Shown here one piece after another: positions 47,886-55,418 of a stretch of DNA of 64,000 nt; the first letter of the stretch is position 1; every line of letters starts with the position of its first letter. A program made the position numbers and the translations under genes. The stretch covers positions 186,001-250,000 of the forward strand of contig NZ_CP063141.1 of NCBI RefSeq assembly GCF_014961315.1, in the 5' to 3' direction. The DNA is from Thermoflavifilum sp. (GTDB lineage Bacteria; Bacteroidota; Bacteroidia; Chitinophagales; Chitinophagaceae). A model generated the notes under the pieces. The model searched no databases. It saw nothing but the letters and a program-made list of their open reading frames with translations, and was not told the DNA's origin.

Positions 47886-49307
47886 TTAGCTGAGGGATGA
47901 TGAACCGGATGGGGAACGCTGGTTGATGCATTCGCGGATATCTTCCATCATCTTACGCGCAATATTATTGGCGGTGGTCTCAAATTTACTTTCCGCATAA
48001 ATGCGTATGATGGGTTCTGTATTGGATGCCCGCAGATGTACCCAGTCGTTGTTTTCAAATTCAATACGTAACCCGTCTTCCGTATTGGTGGGATATTGTT
48101 TGTATTTTTCTTTCACGCGCATCAAGATGGCCTGCAGGTCCATACCATCCTGCAAAGCAATTTTATTTTTCGAGATAAAATAATCAGGATATTGTTTTCT
48201 CAATGCAGATGCATTTTTGCCGGAGAGTGCCAGATGGGATAAGAACAGGGCAATGCCAGCGAGCGCATCTCTGCCATAATGCAATTCGGGTACAATCACG
48301 CCTCCATTACCTTCGCCACCAATGACTGCATGCACCTGTTTCATTTTCTGCACTACATTCACTTCACCTACCGGTGCCGGAAAATATTGTCCACCATGTT
48401 TTTCGGTTACCTCTTTTAATGCCTGTGTGGAAAGATAATTCGAAACCGTATTACCTTTCCGATACGACAATACATAATCGGCAATTGCCACAAGCGTATA
48501 TTCTTCACCAAACATACTGCCATCCTCACAAACAAAACACAGGCGGTCTACATCCGGATCAACAGCTATACCTAAATGTGCATTGCGTTTTTTTACTTCG
48601 GTTTTTAAGCCGGCTAAATGTTCCGGTAAGGGTTCGGGGTTATGTGCAAAACGACCGTTGATATCTTCATTCAATATGATGATTTCCTGAACACCCAATG
48701 CACGCAATAAAGCCGGTACATATACCGCACCGGAAGAGTTAATGGCATCAACCACAATCCGATATTGCTTTTTCTGAATAGCTTCTGTCCGTACCAGCGG
48801 ATGTTGTAAAATCAATTCAATATGCTTCTGTAAATAATTCTGGTTCGTCGCATATTTACCCAGATGATACAGATCTACATAAGCAATATCATTTAGCTGT
48901 TCTGCCAGGGCCATTACTTCGCGAGCTTCGGTTGCATCCAGAAATTCTCCCGAGCGGTTGAGTAGTTTTAATGCATTCCATTCTTCCGGATTATGGCTTG
49001 CGGTGATTATCATACCACCTGCTGCTCGTTCCTCCACCACTGCTATTTCTACAGTTGGCGTGGTGGTCAAATCCAGGTCCACCACATCAATTCCCATGGC
49101 TTGCAGCGTAGCCGCTACAAGGTCGCGAACCATTTTACCGGATGCACGACCATCGCGTCCAATAACCACCTTACGATGATCTCCACGGGTGATTAACCAT
49201 TGGGCATAAGCCGAAGTAAAGCGTACGATATCGACCGGTGTAAGACCATTTCCGGGCTTGTTACCAATAGTGCCTCGTATGCCGGATATCGATGTAATCA
49301 ACGACAC
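47886..49307 (-). CDS. glmM: Phosphoglucosamine mutase / phosphohexomutase
   Basis: 473 residues from a GTG at 49305-49307 giving VSLITSISGIRGTIG, the usual family opening. The longer frame's ATG at 49388 lies upstream of a perfect -7 box and is unlikely. The phosphoserine loop is GGMIITASHNPEEWNALK, the metal loop DPDVDRLCFV, the sugar loop GGEGNGGVIVPELHYGRD, and the phosphate loop LRASNTEPIIRIY. The enzyme interconverts GlcN-6-P and GlcN-1-P for cell-wall UDP-GlcNAc; phosphomannomutase activity cannot be excluded. Confidence 0.87.
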   Translation of the reverse strand: MSLITSISGIRGTIGNKPGNGLTPVDIVRFTSAYAQWLITRGDHRKVVIGRDGRASGKMVRDLVAATLQAMGIDVVDLDLTTTPTVEIAVVEERAAGGMIITASHNPEEWNALKLLNRSGEFLDATEAREVMALAEQLNDIAYVDLYHLGKYATNQNYLQKHIELILQHPLVRTEAIQKKQYRIVVDAINSSGAVYVPALLRALGVQEIIILNEDINGRFAHNPEPLPEHLAGLKTEVKKRNAHLGIAVDPDVDRLCFVCEDGSMFGEEYTLVAIADYVLSYRKGNTVSNYLSTQALKEVTEKHGGQYFPAPVGEVNVVQKMKQVHAVIGGEGNGGVIVPELHYGRDALAGIALFLSHLALSGKNASALRKQYPDYFISKNKIALQDGMDLQAILMRVKEKYKQYPTNTEDGLRIEFENNDWVHLRASNTEPIIRIYAESKFETTANNIARKMMEDIRECINQRSPSGSSSLS

Positions 49308-49328
49308 AAGTTGAAGGGTTTTGTCTGG

Positions 49329-49336
49329 CAAAGATA
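49329..49336 (-). promoter_or_regulatory. -7 box deciding the glmM start
   Basis: TATCTTTG on the minus strand matches TAnnTTTG exactly, 21 bases ahead of the GTG at 49305-49307. A transcript from here would lack the upstream ATG at 49388. Confidence 0.5.
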
Positions 49337-49410
49337 GGTTAAACTGATTTTTACAAAACAATAAGCCGACTGATTTCTGAAGAATCAAAAATAAATATCA
49401 ATTTTATGCG

Positions 49411-50022
49411 ATGAATTATTTTATTTTCTTGCTTTCGTTGCATCAATGGATTGAGGCAGACAGGAAGTTATTTCATTTGATCAATGGCACCTGGCATACG
49501 CCATTTTTAGATGCGGTGATGCCATTTATCCGAAATCCCTATACCTGGTCGCCCCTGTATTTTTTTCTGTTACTGGTTGTGCTTATCCATTTTCGATGGA
49601 GAGGTTTTTGGTGGATTGTATTTTTCCTCATCACATTTGCGATTGCCGATCAATTGAGCGTGGAGGTATTTAAAATGTTTGTGCAGCGCTTGCGACCCTG
49701 TCATGATCCGATAGTTGCGCCAACCGACAGGCTGTTGATTTCGTGCGGTGGACAATATGGATTTCCATCTGCACATGCGACCAATCATTTTGCGCTGGCC
49801 ATGTTTATGTTTCTCAGCTTCCGACGATACACGGGCAAATGGCTCGTTGTGGTCTTTGCATGGGCTTTTCTGATTTCGTATGCTCAGGTATATGTGGGTG
49901 TCCATTTCCCGGGCGATATTCTGGCGGGGATGTGCCTGGGCTCAGCCATTGGCTTATTTACTGGTTATATCTTTGCAAGATTTATTTCACTACAACCTGT
50001 ATGTCGCTCTTCTTCTCCCTGA
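49411..50022 (+). CDS. PAP2-family membrane phosphatase
   Basis: 203 residues with about five transmembrane helices. The three phosphatase motifs are present: KMFVQRLRP (K-x6-RP), GFPSAH (PSGH-type), and YAQVYVGVHFPGD (the SRxxxxxHxxxD block with Ala-Gln in place of Ser-Arg context). It probably removes phosphate from undecaprenyl pyrophosphate, phosphatidylglycerol phosphate or a lipid A-like substrate at the outer face of the inner membrane. Its last 22 bases overlap the ZIP transporter gene. Confidence 0.85.
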   Translation: MNYFIFLLSLHQWIEADRKLFHLINGTWHTPFLDAVMPFIRNPYTWSPLYFFLLLVVLIHFRWRGFWWIVFFLITFAIADQLSVEVFKMFVQRLRPCHDPIVAPTDRLLISCGGQYGFPSAHATNHFALAMFMFLSFRRYTGKWLVVVFAWAFLISYAQVYVGVHFPGDILAGMCLGSAIGLFTGYIFARFISLQPVCRSSSP

Positions 50023-50726
50023 TATTGATTTTTATACTTACGCTTGTGGGAGGCGGCCTGCCGCTGTTATCCGGGCATTTACAAAAAGGGATGACGCCTC
50101 TGCTGGCTTTTACGGGATCATTTTTACTGGGCATCACACTGGTAGATTTGATTCCTTCGGTGTTTCATACCCTGGGCGCTTCGGCTGGTATTGGCATTCT
50201 GGTGGGCTATTTCCTGCAATTGATGTTGCAGTTGTTTTCTCATGGCATGGAACACAGCCATTTGCCCAGTCAGGATCTGTCGCACCACGTTCTCGGGTCT
50301 TTGCTTTTTGGGCTCAGTTTGCACGCATTCCTGGAAGGCATACCGTTAGGTTATCCCTACGCCAACCCAGCCGTGCTGCCGGCACTCACTGCGGGTGTGG
50401 CATTTCATAAGATCCCCGAAGCCATGACCTTGATGACGGTACTGAGCTTACGTCCCATGCAGAAATCCCTCCAATGGCTGATTCTTTTATGCTTTGCACT
50501 GGTTACACCGGTTGCAGCACTATTCAGCTCCTGGAGCGAACAACAATGGAATGTATTGCAACTCGTTATGCCCTGGATTATCGCTGGTGTTAGTGGTTCA
50601 TTTCTGCATATTGCCACAACGATCCTGTTTGAAAGTGGTACCCAGCGTCATAGATTCACACAGTGGAAATGGCTGGCGCTGTTGCTGGGTCTTGTGCTCT
50701 CATTATCCTCGCTGTTGATAGATTAA
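50001..50726 (+). CDS. ZIP-family metal transporter
   Basis: 241 residues from the ATG at 50001 (MSLFFSLILIFILTL); the longer frame is a shadow of the PAP2 gene. Eight hydrophobic helices are visible. The metal path is marked by HAFLEGIPLG and HKIPEAMTL, the two conserved helices of ZIP proteins, and a His-rich loop HGMEHSHLPSQDLSHH links helices 3 and 4. It likely imports zinc or a similar divalent metal. Overlap with the phosphatase suggests coupled translation. Confidence 0.87.
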   Translation: MSLFFSLILIFILTLVGGGLPLLSGHLQKGMTPLLAFTGSFLLGITLVDLIPSVFHTLGASAGIGILVGYFLQLMLQLFSHGMEHSHLPSQDLSHHVLGSLLFGLSLHAFLEGIPLGYPYANPAVLPALTAGVAFHKIPEAMTLMTVLSLRPMQKSLQWLILLCFALVTPVAALFSSWSEQQWNVLQLVMPWIIAGVSGSFLHIATTILFESGTQRHRFTQWKWLALLLGLVLSLSSLLID

Positions 50727-50921
50727 GCCTCTACCGAAAATGAAGTAAATTCAGGATATTTGTCGTGATATGGATACCGATTCCAGTCGATTATGGTCCT
50801 GCATTCAGGCTGGCCCTCTCTGTTACAGCGCTTCCTGCCAGAGCCATCATGATTTTGATTTACGCCAACCTGCCGTTGTCGGTATCTCCCGTTGGTTTCC
50901 TTGTTGAATTTGGCATGCTCT

Positions 50922-52226
50922 ATGAAAGAACTACTCATCATTTTTATATTAATTGTATTGAACGGTTTGCTGGCTATGGCCGAGATTGCCCTTGTTTCCG
51001 TTAAAAAAATCCGATTAAAACATAAGGCCGAGAAAGGCGATGTAGCCGCACGTGCGGCGCTTGACCTGGCTACCCAGCCCGATCGCTTTTTTTCCACCAT
51101 CCAGATTGGCATTACCCTTATCGGCATTCTGACGGGACTATTTACCGGAGAAGCTATCAAAGAAGGGTTATCGCAATGGTTTACCCGCTGGCCGGAAATA
51201 GCGCCCTATAGCAGCTCCATAGCCACCATTGTGGTAGTGCTGGTAATCACCTATTTTTCTCTTGTATTGGGCGAACTGGTGCCCAAACAACTGGGACTGG
51301 CCCGTTCTGAAACCGTGGCCAAACTCATGGCCCGCCCCATGAAATGGCTATCTACGCTTACCTTCCCTTTCATCTGGCTGTTGAGCGTATCTTCAAATAC
51401 CATCGTTCGCCTGTTACGCATCAAGTCGGCAGAAGATGCTGAAGTAACGGAAGAGGAGATTATCGCCATGATCAATCAGGGCACACTTTCAGGCGCCGTG
51501 GAGGAAGAAGAACAGGATATCATCGAACGTGTATTTCTGTTAGGCGATCGCAATATTACTTCTCTCATGACCCACCGTTCGGAAATGGCCTGGCTGGATA
51601 TTCACGATCCTCCCGAGGTATATCGACAGAAAATTCGGGAATCGCCTCATTCCATTTATCCGGTATGCGAAGGGCAAATTGACAATATGGTGGGCGTGGT
51701 GCATATCAAAGACCTGTATCTGGCTGAAAACGGACAATCGCTCACAGCAATCATGCGTAAGCCACTCTTCGTGCCCGACAGCAATACGGCATATCAGGTG
51801 ATTCAAAAATTCAAACAATTCAAGACCCATGCGGCCTTCATTGTAGATGAATACGGAAGCATGGTGGGCATGATTACCGTAAATGATATCCTCGAAGGAC
51901 TGGTGGGTGATATGCCCGACCAGGATGAAACCGAATCCGAAATCGTGAAACGGGATGATGGTAGTTACCTGGTGGATGCACAAATCGCTTTTTATGATTT
52001 TCTGGAATATTTCGACCGGGTGGAACTGATGGAGGAAATCGAAGAAGGATTCGATACCCTGGCGGGTTTTCTTCTCAATCAGTTAGGCCATATCCCACAC
52101 ACCGGCGAAAAAGTGGCCTGGAAAGACTTCTGCTTTGAGGTGGTGGATATGGACGGCCATCGCATCGACAAGGTACTGGTGAGCTTTACGCCTTCCGCTC
52201 ACGATGAAACCCTTACTGACGACTGA
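50922..52226 (+). CDS. CNNM/CorC (HlyC) family transporter-like protein
   Basis: 434 residues from the ATG at 50922 (MKELLIIFILIVLNGLLAMAE); ten extra residues are open upstream. Order: DUF21/CNNM membrane domain with IALVSVKKIRLKH, IGITLIGILTGLFTG and LGELVPKQLGLA; a CBS pair (DRNITSLMTHRSEMAWLD, AFIVDEYGSMVGMITVNDILE); and a C-terminal CorC_HlyC FAD-like domain (DDGSYLVDAQIAFYDFLEYF). Relatives take part in magnesium or cobalt efflux; the historical name haemolysin is not meaningful. Its end overlaps the convergent glycosidase by 14 bases. The 195 bases before it hold no gene I can support. Confidence 0.9.
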   Translation: MKELLIIFILIVLNGLLAMAEIALVSVKKIRLKHKAEKGDVAARAALDLATQPDRFFSTIQIGITLIGILTGLFTGEAIKEGLSQWFTRWPEIAPYSSSIATIVVVLVITYFSLVLGELVPKQLGLARSETVAKLMARPMKWLSTLTFPFIWLLSVSSNTIVRLLRIKSAEDAEVTEEEIIAMINQGTLSGAVEEEEQDIIERVFLLGDRNITSLMTHRSEMAWLDIHDPPEVYRQKIRESPHSIYPVCEGQIDNMVGVVHIKDLYLAENGQSLTAIMRKPLFVPDSNTAYQVIQKFKQFKTHAAFIVDEYGSMVGMITVNDILEGLVGDMPDQDETESEIVKRDDGSYLVDAQIAFYDFLEYFDRVELMEEIEEGFDTLAGFLLNQLGHIPHTGEKVAWKDFCFEVVDMDGHRIDKVLVSFTPSAHDETLTDD

Positions 52227-54282
52227 GCGCCACGGGCAGCAGCGCCATTCGCAACCGGGCCGCCCCCATGGGAATCAGCTCCACCGTATCTACCGGCGTA
52301 TGCAGCTGAAGCGGGCTCTGTGGCAACGGTCCACAGAGGCCATGGGCATCCAGATGCCAGCCGGGCACCCGCTGTGCGAGGGTGTAGATACGCAGCGGCA
52401 CGGCCTCAGGCGTGAATGGATTTTGCTGTGCGGGCCAGGGATCACGCTCAACCTTCAGCCAGAGCGGATTTCCCGATGTGCGACATAGCAAAGCCATGTT
52501 CCATGGGCTGGCCGGTTCGATGTTGTATGCTCGCCAGTGCAGGGTATCGGCATCGGGCCGCCAGCGAGCATCGGGCACCACATGCAGCGTGGGATTTTCC
52601 GTCTGTATCTGCTCCTGGATGCGCAATGAAAAAGTCAGCGGCCCGTAAGCTACACTGATGCCGTTATGCTGCTCAGGCCAGCGATGTATGCGAACCGTCA
52701 TGGGTAGACGCAGGCTGAGGCTGTCACCCTCGCGCCACAGGTTTTCGAGGCGAATATATTTGCCGGATGCGGCCACCTGCACCGCTATGGGTCGTCCATT
52801 GAGGCTTATTTCAGGGGTCCGGCACCAGGCCGGTATCCGCAGGTACAGGGGAAACCGCTGTGGGTGCGACAGATGCACGAAAAATGTTATCCGGTCGGAA
52901 AAAGGATAGTGGGTGCGTTCTTCCATCTGCACGGTATCGCCGTTTCCCACCCGGGCAGTTACGCTGCAGGCATTATACAGCACCGCAGCCAGTCCGTCGT
53001 CGGGCGTGGCCATCCACAGGCTGGCGGCATAATAGGGCCAGCCCATGCCATGGTTGTGCTGACAGCAACGATGGCTGAAAGGATTCATCTGAAAGAACGG
53101 CCCCTCGTTTTCTATGCCCGGAGCATGGTTCTGCCAGTCGCTGGTCACCATATCGGGCGCCGTCAGATAACGCAGGGCACGCATATCGGGCATGAGCGCA
53201 GCCGGATAGGTATTGAAGGCCACCTCCTCGGCATGGTCGCCCCAGAAAGGATCACCCGTCATGGCCAGCAGGAGCTCATCGGAATACATTTGTTCCACCA
53301 TGCCGCAGGTCTCAATGGCCTGTTGCGGACCCGTATGCCCGGGACGTGCATCTTCATCGGCACCAAACATACCCCCCGGCACCTGCCCATACAACCGACG
53401 AATCAGCTGAAAATCGGCATACGTAAAATGTAGATCGCTGGTGTCATGGCTCGCCAGGAAATAGGTGGCCGGCTCACGAAAACATTGCGCGATATTCACA
53501 TTATGCCAGTTGGGCAGGCTACCCGCTTGCTCCCAGTTGGCCGTGTGTCGATGGATTTTCTCGGCCAGTCGCAGCAGGCTGGTATCCCCGATGTGGTTAT
53601 ACAACCATAACACACTGTACAGGTTATCGCCACCCCGACTTTTTTCCCAGTAATGGGTCAGAAAAAGGCTGTCGGGCAAGCGAAGCTCCCAGTGAAAATA
53701 ATTTTGCATGAGCTGTAGGACGCGGGGATCGCGGGAAAAGCTATAATAAGATTGCAAACAATCGAGCATCACCATATTGGGCCACAGATCGGGTTTCCCA
53801 TCGGTGGAATAGCGATTGGCTTCCGGACCGAAATAGCCATCGGGGCGCTGACTGCGGATGACGGCGTTGAGCCAGGTGCCGGCCTCCCTGAGCATGGCGC
53901 TGTCGTGCAACACATAGGCCAGTGCACTGTATCCCCTGAGCCAGTAAGGCACTTCTTCCCAGCCATGCTCACCACGACCGTCGGGACTCAGCCAGGCATT
54001 ATCTTTCTTAACCAGCCAGGCGCTGATGGCTTCCAGATGACCGTTCAACCCATCGCGCTGCAATTCCAGCATCTTGCGAATCCACCCCCGCGGCTCAATG
54101 CTCCCCATGGGCAGCAGAATAAAAGCCTGCGGCTCAAGCGGAGGTCGATTGCTCACATAGTAATCGTTCCGATGGGTGAGATCGGGCCTGTCAACCACTC
54201 GTATTTCTAAATCCAACGTCGGCCGTCCGCCCCATAACAATGCAACCAGAAGCAATATCCAGAGGGAAAACCACTTTTGCAT
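52213..54282 (-). CDS. Secreted GH127-like beta-L-arabinofuranosidase
   Basis: 689 residues from the ATG at 54280-54282, with a signal peptide. An (alpha/alpha)6 barrel with RSQRPDGYFGP, WPNMVMLDCLQSYY and GGMFGADEDARPGH, then two beta domains. The unusual cysteine-zinc active site of this family is complete: E324 and C326 in AIETCGMVEQM, C406 and C407 in SHRCCQHNHGMGWP, one of the latter pair being the nucleophile. This matches the spacing in HypBA1-type enzymes. It acts on plant arabinose-containing glycans; GH146 or other DUF1680 relatives share the layout, so substrate is inferred. Monocistronic as far as seen. Confidence 0.85.
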   Translation of the reverse strand: MQKWFSLWILLLVALLWGGRPTLDLEIRVVDRPDLTHRNDYYVSNRPPLEPQAFILLPMGSIEPRGWIRKMLELQRDGLNGHLEAISAWLVKKDNAWLSPDGRGEHGWEEVPYWLRGYSALAYVLHDSAMLREAGTWLNAVIRSQRPDGYFGPEANRYSTDGKPDLWPNMVMLDCLQSYYSFSRDPRVLQLMQNYFHWELRLPDSLFLTHYWEKSRGGDNLYSVLWLYNHIGDTSLLRLAEKIHRHTANWEQAGSLPNWHNVNIAQCFREPATYFLASHDTSDLHFTYADFQLIRRLYGQVPGGMFGADEDARPGHTGPQQAIETCGMVEQMYSDELLLAMTGDPFWGDHAEEVAFNTYPAALMPDMRALRYLTAPDMVTSDWQNHAPGIENEGPFFQMNPFSHRCCQHNHGMGWPYYAASLWMATPDDGLAAVLYNACSVTARVGNGDTVQMEERTHYPFSDRITFFVHLSHPQRFPLYLRIPAWCRTPEISLNGRPIAVQVAASGKYIRLENLWREGDSLSLRLPMTVRIHRWPEQHNGISVAYGPLTFSLRIQEQIQTENPTLHVVPDARWRPDADTLHWRAYNIEPASPWNMALLCRTSGNPLWLKVERDPWPAQQNPFTPEAVPLRIYTLAQRVPGWHLDAHGLCGPLPQSPLQLHTPVDTVELIPMGAARLRMALLPVALSRQ

Positions 54283-54485
54283 ATACATGACGGAAAGTTT
54301 TATTCAACCGTGAATATAGGGTTCAAATGTCAACCAATCAATATACCCCATTTCTTCCAGAAAATGAACAATCCAGACAAGTAATATGCAAAATCCCAAT
54401 ACACCTTTGCAGAGAAATGAAAACGGATGCACATCAAATAGGTATAAAAAATATCTCCGCAAACATAACCCATGCCAGGCAGCCT

Positions 54486-55335
54486 CTATTTCATATCTAA
54501 AAACGAAAGATCAGCATATCCCGGCATATACTTAACTAAGTTTATGGAAAAATCATTCAGTAAAATAAGGAAATTTGAAAATAGATTTTGATCATTTTTT
54601 ATTCTCAATACTATATACTCATGTGAGCCTGGAGGCATATCAATAAATCGATCGAATACATCTTTTGCAACTGATTTCATGTTATTTATTTGATTCCTGC
54701 TGGCTAATGAGTGATTATGCAAAATGATATTTCTCATTATCGATATAAACTCGAAGAATTGCTTCCCATTTGTTTTCAAATCAGATCTGATATCCCTCTC
54801 CAGAAAGGATTTTACAAGTTCAGATTTCTTTTCCACAAATTGAATGATATGCCTGTTATTTTTTGTCTCATATCTTTGATTGCATTCCTTACTGAGATAA
54901 CTGATAATAGCGTTGTTTATTTTTTGTAAGGATGATTCATCCTTTAACGGATCCGCTATGTTTTTAAAAAAATGGCTTGCGATAGTACCTAATAGAAAGC
55001 GCTCACATGCATGATATGCCTTTACAATAGAACTGTTTTTTATCCAGGAAAAAAAATGCATCAGCATGCTTTTCGAGATCATCAGATAATATTTTATATT
55101 CTTCAGGATGACATGTTAATTGTAATGCTTCAACACCTGACTGAAAGAGAACGTTATAGACACAAAAAATTGAAACATAAGCTGAGTTGTTATCTTTCAT
55201 GATCGTATTTCGGTATTCCTCTATCCTTCGATTTAAAAAATCCTGCCAGAATTGGAGGTCATTGTAAATCCGGGAAACCGTATGACGATAAAAGGTGAAT
55301 AATTCCAGGATTTTCGGATCAACAGTATTTTCCAT
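54486..55335 (-). pseudogene. AT-rich hypothetical gene split by a frameshift in a T8 run
   Basis: Two overlapping minus-strand frames belong together. The first (ATG at 55333-55335, MENTVDPKILELFTFYRH) runs to a stop at 55003; the second ends at 54486 with SFLDMK. At 55049-55056 there is a run of eight bases (T8 on the coding strand). With seven bases the reading becomes KHADAFFSWIKNSSIVKAYH, joining both halves into one protein of about 288 residues. It is helical, without signal peptide or motif I recognise. Base composition is clearly AT-richer than the flanks, suggesting acquisition by transfer. The shift may be a real mutation, a slippage site or a homopolymer sequencing error. Confidence 0.65.
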
Positions 55336-55418
55336 GATGGATATGTAAAACAACAGAATGAATGTATGAGACGATTCATTTGCTCTTCCTCATTTCTATC
55401 ATTTTCCTATACCAGCAT

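Noticed and set aside
49308-49388. Longer glmM reading frame from the ATG at 49388
   Set aside because: A perfect -7 promoter box lies inside this extension, and the family starts at the ITSISGIRGTIG segment.
54283-54485. tRNA-like GGTTCAAAT near 54329
   Set aside because: No acceptor or anticodon stem can be drawn around it.
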